Source: Pseudomonadota bacterium
GTDB lineage: Bacteria; Pseudomonadota; Gammaproteobacteria; UBA5335
Reading direction: 5' to 3'
Length of the DNA stretch: 13,320 nt
Assembly: GCA_002862965.1 (NCBI GenBank)
Contig: PKCW01000242.1
Location: 1-13,320, forward strand
Below are positions 6,141 to 13,320 of the stretch, in pieces; the first letter of the stretch is position 1; every line of letters begins with the position of its first letter. The notes under the pieces were generated by a model. It was not told where the DNA came from. It saw only the letters and a list, made by a program, of their open reading frames with translations, and made no database searches. Both the position numbers and the translations under genes were made by a program.

Positions 6141-7328
6141 ATGTCCCCGCGTCCCCGCATTCCGGCTGCGATCTGGGCCCTGGGTGGCGTCAGCCTGCTG
6201 ATGGACACTTCCTCGGAGCTGATCCACAGCCTGCTGCCGGTCTTTCTGGTGGTGACCTTGGGCACCTCGGTGGCCCTCGTGGGCGTGATCGAGGGGATCG
6301 CCGAGGCGACGGCGGCGGTGGCGAAGGTGTTCTCGGGTGTGCTGAGCGACCGCCTGCGCCGCCGCAAGGGGCTCACCGTGCTCGGTTACGGGCTGGCGGC
6401 CGCAGTCAAGCCGCTGTTTCCACTTGCCAACAGCGCCACGACCGTGCTGGTTGCGCGGTTTCTCGACCGGGTGGGCAAGGGCATTCGCGGCGCCCCGCGC
6501 GACGCGCTGGTCGCCGATCTGACCCCGCCTGCCGTGCGCGGCGCGGCCTACGGCCTGCGTCAGGCGCTGGATACCGTGGGCGCGATCGCAGGGCCGGTTC
6601 TGGCGCTGCTGCTGATGGCGTGGTTCGCAGGCGACGTCCGCACCGTGCTCTCGTTTGCCGTCGTGCCGGCGGTGCTGGCCGTGCTGGTGCTCGTGTTGCT
6701 GGTGCGCGAACCCGAACCCGAACGCGGGCCGGCGGCGCAGGAACCCCCGGCGCCATGGCCGCTGCGACGGGCCGCCCTGCGCCGGCTGCCGCGACTGTAC
6801 TGGACCGTGCTGGGTCTGGCCGGTCTGCTCACGCTGGCGCGCTTCAGCGAGGCCTTCCTGGTGCTGCGCGCCGAGAATCTGGGACTGCCGATGAGCCGGG
6901 CGCCGCTGGTCATGGTGGTGATGAATCTCGCCTATGCCGCGTCGGCGTATCCGGCCGGCCTGCTCGCCGATCGCCGGTCACGCCCGCGCCTCATGGCGGC
7001 AGGGCTGCTGGTCCTGATAGCGGCCGACCTGGTGCTGGCGGGGGCGACGAGCCCGGCCATGCTGATGGGCGGCGCCGCGCTGTGGGGCTTGCACATGGGC
7101 TTGACGCAGGGCCTGCTCGCGACCCTGATCGCCGATGCGGCGCCGATGGATCTGCGCGGCACGGCGTTTGGCCTCTTTCACCTGGCGACGGGCGGCGCGA
7201 CCTTTCTCGCCAGCGCCCTGGCCGGCGCGCTGTGGAGCCTGTTCGGCGCCCCGGCGACGTTTCTGGCGGGGGCCATACTGACGGTGCTGGCCTTGCCGGG
7301 CCTGTTCCGCTTCGCCCGCCATGCCTGA
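6141..7328 (+). CDS. Major facilitator superfamily transporter, substrate unknown
   Basis: A 395-residue inner-membrane permease with two six-helix halves separated by a charged, proline-rich cytoplasmic loop (about 193-215, REPEPERGPAAQEPP). The MFS loop 2-3 motif is present in the first half as SGVLSDRLRRRKG (65-77) and is echoed in the second half as AGLLADRRSRPR. The segment DRVGKGIRGAPRDAL (109-123) marks a bacterial MFS subgroup often labelled only as permease or multidrug-type transporter; the substrate cannot be read from it. AAGGAG (6128-6133) lies 7 nt before ATG 6141, the clearest ribosome site in the window. It is divergent from tRNA-Ser and 67 bp upstream of the lol genes. A short hairpin (7327-7341) overlaps its stop. 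Confidence 0.88.
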   Translation: MSPRPRIPAAIWALGGVSLLMDTSSELIHSLLPVFLVVTLGTSVALVGVIEGIAEATAAVAKVFSGVLSDRLRRRKGLTVLGYGLAAAVKPLFPLANSATTVLVARFLDRVGKGIRGAPRDALVADLTPPAVRGAAYGLRQALDTVGAIAGPVLALLLMAWFAGDVRTVLSFAVVPAVLAVLVLVLLVREPEPERGPAAQEPPAPWPLRRAALRRLPRLYWTVLGLAGLLTLARFSEAFLVLRAENLGLPMSRAPLVMVVMNLAYAASAYPAGLLADRRSRPRLMAAGLLVLIAADLVLAGATSPAMLMGGAALWGLHMGLTQGLLATLIADAAPMDLRGTAFGLFHLATGGATFLASALAGALWSLFGAPATFLAGAILTVLALPGLFRFARHA

Positions 7329-7395
7329 ACGGGGGCCGTTCCGGGCGGTCCGCCGGCCTGCGCGGCAGACCTGAAGTGTGCTCTAATGCGCCGCT

Positions 7396-8635
7396 ATGTT
7401 TCGCCCCTTCGAACTCTTCATCGGTCTGCGCTATAGCCGTTCCCGCCGGCGCAACCATTTCATTTCCTTCATCTCGCTCATCTCGATGCTGGGAGTCGCG
7501 CTCGGCGTTGCCGCGCTGATCGTGGTCTTGTCCGTCATGAACGGCTTCGAGCAGGAACTGCGTCAGCGCATCCTGGGCATGACGGCGCATGCGACGGTGA
7601 GCAATTTCGATGTGCGCGTGGAAGACTGGCCCCGGCTCGCCGAGCAGGCAGCGACTCACCCGCATGTGATCGGCACCGCGCCCTATATCGAGGGCGAGGC
7701 GATCTTCCGGCATGGCCGCATCCTGACGGGCGGCATGCTCTACGGGGTGTTGCCCGAGCGCGAGGGGCAGGTGTCGGACGTCGGGCGGCGCATGGTGGCG
7801 GGGCGCCTGGAAGACCTCACCGACGGCGGCTATGGCGTGGTGCTGGGCAAGGCGCTCGCCGAAGCGCTGGGGGTGGGACTCGGCGACGCAGTCGATCTCA
7901 TGGTTCCGCAGGCCAACCTGACGCCGGCCGGGCTCATCCCGCGGCTGCGTCGCTTCCGGGTGGTGGGGGTGTTCGAGGTGGGGATGTACGAATACGACCG
8001 CACCCAGGCCTTCGTGCATCTCCGGGATGCGGCGCGGCTGATGGATCTGGGCGAAGCGGTGAGCGGCGTGCGGCTCAAACTGGACGATCTCTATCGGGCG
8101 CCACAAGTGAGTCGGGATCTGGTGCAGACGTTGGATCCGGGCTATTTCGCGACCGACTGGACGCGCCGCCACGCCAATTTCTTCCGCGCCATTCGCACCG
8201 AAAAGACCGTGATGTTCATCATCCTGGCCATGATCGTCGGCGTTGCGGCTTTCAACATCGTCTCGACCCTGGTGATGGTGGTGACCGACAAGCAGGGCGA
8301 CATCGCCATCCTGCGCACCCTCGGCGCGTCGCCGGCCAGCATCATGGGCGTGTTCATCGTCCAGGGTGTGCTGATCGGCGTCGTGGGAACCCTGGCCGGC
8401 GTTGCGGTCGGGACCCTGGTGGCGGTCAATGTCGAAACGCTCGTGCCGCTCATCGAGCGGGCGGTGGGGTTCCAGTTCCTGCCGGCGGATGTGTACTACA
8501 TCAGCGAGTTGCCCTCGCGCGTGGAGATCGCCGACATCGTGCAGATCGCCGTGCTGGCCTTCGCGTTGTCCCTGCTCTCCACGCTGTATCCCGCCTGGCG
8601 CGCGGCGCGTACCGAGCCGGCCGAGGCGCTGCGCT

Positions 8636-8643
<8 letters not shown>
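7396..8643 (+). CDS. Lipoprotein-releasing ABC transporter permease (LolC/LolE/LolF family)
   Basis: Inner-membrane subunit of the complex that extracts outer-membrane lipoproteins and passes them to LolA. The 415 residues show the family layout: one N-terminal helix (about 22-47, after the [17 protein letters not shown] lead-in), a large periplasmic domain, then three C-terminal helices (about 272-297, 315-345, 378-398). [16 protein letters not shown] (about 297-312) is the MacB/FtsX-type coupling segment. The stretch [12 protein letters not shown] (176-187) aligns with the LolC Hook that recruits LolA (alignment from memory). Only one permease is encoded beside LolD and no partner appears in the window. 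That suggests a LolF-type homodimer, so I give no C or E symbol. The ribosome site is weak. It ends in an 8-nt overlap with lolD. Confidence 0.93.
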
Positions 8644-9322
<679 letters not shown>

Positions 9323-9334
9323 GGGCGCGGCCCC

Positions 9335-11647
9335 TTGAGCGGGCGGCTCCTGGCCGCCTATGTCGCCGGGCTGCTGGCGCTCCAGCTCAGCCCGAGCCTG
9401 CCTTCGGTTCCCGTCTGCCTTGCCCTGGGCTCGATCCCGGCCGGCGTGTGCGTCGTGGCGCGCCGGGCCCATGTGCGCCGAGGGCTGTTGCTGGCGGCGA
9501 CGCTGGGCGGGCTGTGGTGGGCCGCGATGTCGGGCGCCCTGCTGCTGGCGCAGCGTCCGGCTTTGCCGCCGCGCGGCGAGATGGCGACGCTGGTGGTGCG
9601 CATTGCCGATTTCCCCCAGTCGCGCGAAGGCGGGCAGCGCCTGTTGGCCGACGTGGTCGAGGCGCCAGCGGGAGCCGGATTGTCGCCCGGGGTCCGGCTG
9701 CGCTTGGCAGACTACGGCGCGGGCCGCGTCTATCAGCCGGGTGAAACCTGGCGGCTCCGGCTGCGTCTGCGTGCGCCGCACGGCCTGCGCAACCCGGGTA
9801 CGTTCGACTACGAGACCTGGCTGTTTCAGCAAGGCATCGTCGCTACAGGAACCGTGCGCGATGACGCGGCCAACGCGCGTCTGGCGCCGGCGCCGCTGGG
9901 GCTGGCCCGGGTGCGCACGCATCTGGCGCAGCGGATCGATCAGGCCTTGGCCGGGCATCCCCAGGCCGGGCTGGTGCGGGCCTTGGCGCTCGGCGATCAG
10001 GGCGCGATCACCCCCGCGCAATGGACCGTCTTTCGCGACACGGGCACCGCGCATCTGGCAGTGGTCTCGGGCCAGCACATCCTCATGGCGGCCGCGCCGG
10101 TCTATGGCCTGACGCGCTGGCTGTGGCCGCGCCTGCCGGTGCTCGCGCTGCGGCTCGCGGCGCCGCGGGCCGCGGCGCTGGCCTTGTTCGGTGCCGCGTC
10201 TGCTTACGGGCTGCTGGCTGGGTTGACCGTGCCGACCCAGCGCGCGCTCATCATGCTGGCCGTCTTTACCGGCGCCGTCTGGTGGCGCCGCGAGCGGTCC
10301 GCGTCCCGGCTGCTGCTGGGCGCCCTGGCACTGGTGCTCATCATCGATCCGCGAGCGGCGCTGGCGCCCGGCACCTGGCTGTCCTTTGGCGCCGTGGCCT
10401 GCCTCTATGCGGGATTCGGCGGCCGACTCGGCCGGCTGCGCCCAGCGCAGTTGCTGTGGCACGGTCAGTGGGTGGTGGCGCTCGGGTTGGCGCCGGTGCT
10501 GCTGCTCGCCTTCGGGCGCCTGTCCTGGGTGGCGCCGGCCGTCAATCTGATCCTGGTCCCGCTGTTCAGTATCGCGCTGCTGCCGCTGATCCTGGCGGGG
10601 ACCATGCTGGCGGTCATCCATCCCGCGCTCGGCGCGCCGGTGCTGGGCCTTGCTGCGGGGCTACTGTCGGGGCTGTGGACGCCCTGGTCGCTGATCGCGG
10701 CGTGGCCGGCATCGGCAGGGAGCCTGCCGATGCCGGGCGTCCTCGGCGCGGGCGTGATGCTGGCCGGCACCGTGTGGCTGCTGGCGCCCCGCGGGTTCCC
10801 AGGGCGCGGGGTCGGGTTGCTGCTGGTGCTGGGGGTCCTGCTGCGGCCGGGTTGGCGGCCTGAGCACGGCGCGCTCGAGGCGGTGATGCTGGATGTGGGG
10901 CAGGGCGAGGCCATCGTCCTGCGCACCGCACGCCACGTCCTCCTGTATGACACCGGCCCGCGCATGGGCGCGTCCGACGCCGTCGAATGGGTGATCGCGC
11001 CCTATCTGCGCGGGCAAGGCCTCGAGCGGCTGGACCGGGTGATCATCAGCCATCCCGACAGCGATCACAGCGGCGGCGCCGAGCGATTGCGCCGCGCGAT
11101 GCCGGTGGCGGACTGGCTGGGCGGTGGACCCTCGCCATACCCGGGGACGCGCGCCTGCCGGGCCGGCATGACTTGGGATTGGGACGGGGTGCGCTTCGAA
11201 ATCCTGCATCCGGAGGCGGGTTACCAAGGGCCCGACAACGACGGTTCGTGCGTGCTGCGGGTCGTGGCGCCGGGCGGCCGTCTGTTGATCGTCGGCGATC
11301 TCGAGCAATCCGGCGAGGCGGCCTTGCTGGAACGGGACGCCGACGTGCAGGCCGATGTGCTGGTTGTGGGGCATCATGGCAGCGCCGGCGCGTCGTCGCC
11401 CGCCTTTCTCGCGGCGGTGGCGCCCCGCTGGGCGCTGGTCCCTGCCGGCTATGGCAATCGCTGGGGTTTTCCGGCCGTTGCCGTGCGCCGACGCCTGGCC
11501 CGGCAGGACAGCACGGCGATCGTCAGCGGCGAGCAGGGCGCCGTCCGGGTGCTTTTCGATCGCGAGAAGCCGCCGCGCGTGCAGGCGCTGCGGTGTCGGC
11601 AATCCCGCTATTGGCATGCACCGGCCGCCTGTGCGGTTAAGGAATGA
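9335..11647 (+). CDS. comEC: DNA uptake channel ComEC/Rec2
   Basis: Inner-membrane channel that carries single-stranded DNA into the cytoplasm during natural transformation. The 770 residues, near the usual length, show the three expected parts. The first is an N-terminal membrane/DUF4131 region (1-175). The second is a multi-helix competence core with ALGDQGAI (about 218-225) and TGTAHLAVVSGQHI (236-249). The third is a C-terminal metallo-beta-lactamase-type domain with LDVGQGEA (519-526), SHPDSDHSGG (H573, D575, D577, H578), GDLE (654-657) and GHHGS (679-683). The intact metal motifs suggest an active nuclease domain. The start is TTG 9335, with GAGGG (9321-9325) 9 nt upstream; no better in-frame ATG or GTG lies nearby. 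It begins 12 nt after lolD. Competence cannot be inferred from this gene alone. Confidence 0.94.
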   Translation: MSGRLLAAYVAGLLALQLSPSLPSVPVCLALGSIPAGVCVVARRAHVRRGLLLAATLGGLWWAAMSGALLLAQRPALPPRGEMATLVVRIADFPQSREGGQRLLADVVEAPAGAGLSPGVRLRLADYGAGRVYQPGETWRLRLRLRAPHGLRNPGTFDYETWLFQQGIVATGTVRDDAANARLAPAPLGLARVRTHLAQRIDQALAGHPQAGLVRALALGDQGAITPAQWTVFRDTGTAHLAVVSGQHILMAAAPVYGLTRWLWPRLPVLALRLAAPRAAALALFGAASAYGLLAGLTVPTQRALIMLAVFTGAVWWRRERSASRLLLGALALVLIIDPRAALAPGTWLSFGAVACLYAGFGGRLGRLRPAQLLWHGQWVVALGLAPVLLLAFGRLSWVAPAVNLILVPLFSIALLPLILAGTMLAVIHPALGAPVLGLAAGLLSGLWTPWSLIAAWPASAGSLPMPGVLGAGVMLAGTVWLLAPRGFPGRGVGLLLVLGVLLRPGWRPEHGALEAVMLDVGQGEAIVLRTARHVLLYDTGPRMGASDAVEWVIAPYLRGQGLERLDRVIISHPDSDHSGGAERLRRAMPVADWLGGGPSPYPGTRACRAGMTWDWDGVRFEILHPEAGYQGPDNDGSCVLRVVAPGGRLLIVGDLEQSGEAALLERDADVQADVLVVGHHGSAGASSPAFLAAVAPRWALVPAGYGNRWGFPAVAVRRRLARQDSTAIVSGEQGAVRVLFDREKPPRVQALRCRQSRYWHAPAACAVKE

Positions 11648-11709
11648 AGCATCGTCAGCCGATCAAGTAGAATGCGGCCGAGCGGCGCCGTCTGCTGTGG
11701 AGTGTGGGC

Positions 11710-12378
11710 ATGTGGGAATTGGTGCGGGCCGGCGGGTGGGTGATGATTCCTATCCTGCTGTGCTCTCTGGGCGCGGTGGCCATCGTCGCGGAACGCTTGT
11801 GGAGCCTGCGGCGCACGCGCATCGTGCCGCCGGAGTTGCTGCCGCAGGTGCAGCAATGGATCACGAACCATCAGCTCACCGACGAGGCGCTGATCCGTCT
11901 GCGTCGGCATTCTCCGCTGGGGAAGGTCCTTGCGGCCGGCTTGGCCAGCCGCCATCTGGACCGGGCGGCGGTGAAGGAAAGCATCGAGGACGCCGGCCGT
12001 CATGAGGTCCATGAACTCGAGCGCTATCTCAACACGTTGGGCACGATCGCCAGCATCTCGCCGCTGCTGGGTCTGCTCGGCACGGTGTTCGGCATGATCC
12101 GCATGTTCGCGGCCCTGACCTCGGCCGGTGTCGGCAATCCGGCCGATCTGGCGCACGGCATCGCCGAGGCGCTGATCACGACCGCCGCCGGGTTGATCGT
12201 CGCCATCCCGGCGCTGGCGATGCACCGCTACCTGCGCGGGCGGGTGGCCGAGATCGTGGTGGAGATGGAAGTGGCCACCATCACGCTGATCAACACCTTG
12301 TACGGCGCTCAGATGCCGACCGGTCCCGCGCCGGTGCGGCGCCGGGCGCCAAAGGCAGCGCCGGCGGTGGCTTCATGA
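11710..12378 (+). CDS. exbB: ExbB/TolQ/MotA-family proton channel protein
   Basis: Forms, with ExbD-type partners, an inner-membrane proton-driven motor. The 222 residues have one N-terminal helix (about 9-29), a cytoplasmic domain, and two further helices carrying the family's conserved stretches GTIASISPLLGLLGTVFGMI (111-130) and GIAEALITTAAGLIVAIPA (150-168). The C-terminus is a short basic, alanine/proline-rich tail. ATG 11710 is preferred over GTG 11704 because GGAG (11699-11702) is 7 nt upstream. No tonB or TonB-dependent receptor is nearby. In this genomic position (comEC before, exbD and msbA after) the pair is widespread in gammaproteobacteria, and its energised partner is not established. 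It overlaps exbD by ATGA. Confidence 0.92.
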   Translation: MWELVRAGGWVMIPILLCSLGAVAIVAERLWSLRRTRIVPPELLPQVQQWITNHQLTDEALIRLRRHSPLGKVLAAGLASRHLDRAAVKESIEDAGRHEVHELERYLNTLGTIASISPLLGLLGTVFGMIRMFAALTSAGVGNPADLAHGIAEALITTAAGLIVAIPALAMHRYLRGRVAEIVVEMEVATITLINTLYGAQMPTGPAPVRRRAPKAAPAVAS

Positions 12379-12797
12379 GGTTGAGCAAGCCTCGGGACGA
12401 CGAGCCCGAAATCAATCTGATTTCGCTGATCGACGTGCTCTTCGTCATCGTCATCTTCCTTATGGTGACGACCACGTTCGCCCGGCAGTCCGGATTGCGC
12501 CTCGAATTGCCGCAAGCCTCGCCGGCGCCTGAGACGACCACTGATCCCGGGGTCACGGTGGCGATCGACCGCACCGGGCGTTATTTCCTCGGCGATCAGG
12601 CCGTGGTCAATGCCAAGCCGGAAACCCTGCGCCGCGCGCTCGAGCAGGCGCTCGGGCCGGATCGCAACCGGCGCGTCGCCGTGCGTGCCGATGGCCGCGC
12701 CAGCCACCAGGCCGTGGTGACCGTCTTCGACGTGCTGGCCCAGATGGGCGTGCGCGATGTGGTGATCGAGACGGTGCAGCCGGCGGATGGATCATGA
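12375..12797 (+). CDS. exbD: ExbD/TolR-family motor protein
   Basis: Partner of the ExbB protein. The 140 residues have the classical layout: a short cytoplasmic start, one membrane helix (about 16-35, ISLIDVLFVIVIFLMVTT) and a periplasmic domain ending in VTVFDVLAQMGVRDVVIET. D20 in the helix corresponds to the protonatable aspartate (D25 of E. coli ExbD, by alignment from memory). The ATG shares ATGA with the exbB stop, and its own stop shares ATGA with the msbA start, so the three genes are tightly coupled. A TolR identity is less likely because tolA, tolB and pal are not nearby. Confidence 0.93.
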   Translation: MRLSKPRDDEPEINLISLIDVLFVIVIFLMVTTTFARQSGLRLELPQASPAPETTTDPGVTVAIDRTGRYFLGDQAVVNAKPETLRRALEQALGPDRNRRVAVRADGRASHQAVVTVFDVLAQMGVRDVVIETVQPADGS

Positions 12798-13320
12798 CCG
12801 CGGCCGCCGCGACGCTGCCACCGCTGACGGTCTATCGGCGACTGCTGCGCTACAGTCTCGCCCATTGGCCGATGTTTCTGGCGGCGGTGGCCGGCATGGT
12901 GCTGTTCGCGCTGTCCGAAACCGCTTTTGCCTGGCTCATGAAGCCCTTGCTCGACGGCAGTTTCGTGGAGCGCGATCCCGGCATCATCCGCTGGATGCCG
13001 CCGCTGGTGCTGGGGCTGTTCCTGCTGCGGGGAGCGGCAGCCTTCCTATCGGATTACTACATGGCCGATGTCGGCCAACGGGTGATCAAGACGATCCGCA
13101 CCGAGCTGTTCGATCACTTCCTGCGGCTGCCGACCGCCTTCTATGACCGCAACGCGTCGGGACAGCTCCTGTCGAGCCTGACCTTCAACGTCGATCAGGT
13201 GGCCAACGCGGCAACCCAGGCCGTGACCGTCATGATCCGCGATAGCCTGAAGGTGGTGGGTTTCATGGCGCTGATGTTCTATCTCAACGCCCGACTCGCG
13301 ATCTTCGCGCTGCTGATCAC
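12794..13320 (+). CDS. msbA: Lipid A export ATP-binding/permease MsbA, N-terminal part (3' end outside window)
   Basis: The first 175 codons of an ABC exporter half-transporter that flips lipid A-core across the inner membrane. The visible part is the transmembrane domain: a first helix at about 25-46 (WPMFLAAVAGMVLFALSETA), ETAFAWLMKPLLDGSF (43-58), which is typical of MsbA, then RTELFDHFLRLPTAFYDRN and SGQLLSSLTFNVDQV, the coupling-helix region common to type IV exporters. The nucleotide-binding domain lies beyond the window, so its motifs cannot be checked. The identification rests on sequence similarity by eye and on context: exbB-exbD-msbA-lpxK is a common order. The ATG 12794 overlaps the exbD stop by ATGA. 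Confidence 0.92.
   Translation, partial: MTAAAATLPPLTVYRRLLRYSLAHWPMFLAAVAGMVLFALSETAFAWLMKPLLDGSFVERDPGIIRWMPPLVLGLFLLRGAAAFLSDYYMADVGQRVIKTIRTELFDHFLRLPTAFYDRNASGQLLSSLTFNVDQVANAATQAVTVMIRDSLKVVGFMALMFYLNARLAIFALLI

Noticed and set aside
7327..7341. GAACGG-GGG-CCGTTC hairpin at the MFS gene stop, as a terminator
   Set aside because: Only six base pairs with a three-base loop and no T-run after it; it overlaps the stop codon.
7382..7396. TCTAAT close to the Lol permease start, suggesting a leaderless mRNA
   Set aside because: No supporting -35 and only a weak ribosome site to argue from; cannot be separated from chance.
11668..11673. TAGAAT as a -10 element for exbB
   Set aside because: Good hexamer, but no acceptable -35 at 16-18 bp and no extended -10; not strong enough to list as a promoter.

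Overview
The window reads as an ordinary chromosomal segment of a GC-rich, aerobic gammaproteobacterium. The evidence is an aa3-type cytochrome oxidase assembly cluster (ctaA, ctaB), a sigma-32 gene, a Lol lipoprotein transporter, and the comEC - exbB - exbD - msbA order that is familiar from gammaproteobacterial lipid A loci. The species cannot be named from the sequence. There is no CRISPR array, insertion sequence, prophage or rRNA.

Positions 1-2057 (+) are the tail of a cytochrome oxidase assembly operon: the C-terminus of a small assembly-type protein, then heme A synthase (ctaA), then heme O synthase (ctaB). ctaB converges on rpoH (2076-2939, -) with only 18 bp between them. The rpoH promoter region carries a near-consensus CIRCE operator (2977-3003) lying across the predicted -35 and -10 elements. 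This suggests that the HrcA repressor controls the heat-shock sigma factor. Just beyond it, a strong sigma-70 promoter drives tRNA-Gly(GCC) and tRNA-Cys(GCA) rightwards.

Positions 3333-6062 hold an alpha/beta hydrolase (-) divergent from an Anbu-type proteasome-like protease (+). A broken gene follows on the minus strand (5110-5833, an in-frame TAG plus a one-base frameshift), then tRNA-Ser(CGA) on the minus strand. The Anbu gene stands alone, without the ATP-grasp and transglutaminase partners usually described for it.

Positions 6141-13320 (+) are a gene-dense block devoted mainly to the cell envelope: an MFS transporter, one Lol permease overlapping lolD (a LolF-like layout), comEC, then exbB, exbD and the start of msbA, with the last three joined by ATGA stop/start overlaps. 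Lipoprotein release, DNA uptake, a proton-driven motor pair and lipid A flipping are thus encoded side by side.

I found no undescribed multi-gene system. The observations most worth checking are the CIRCE element on rpoH, the decayed gene at 5110-5833, the solitary Anbu gene and the single Lol permease.
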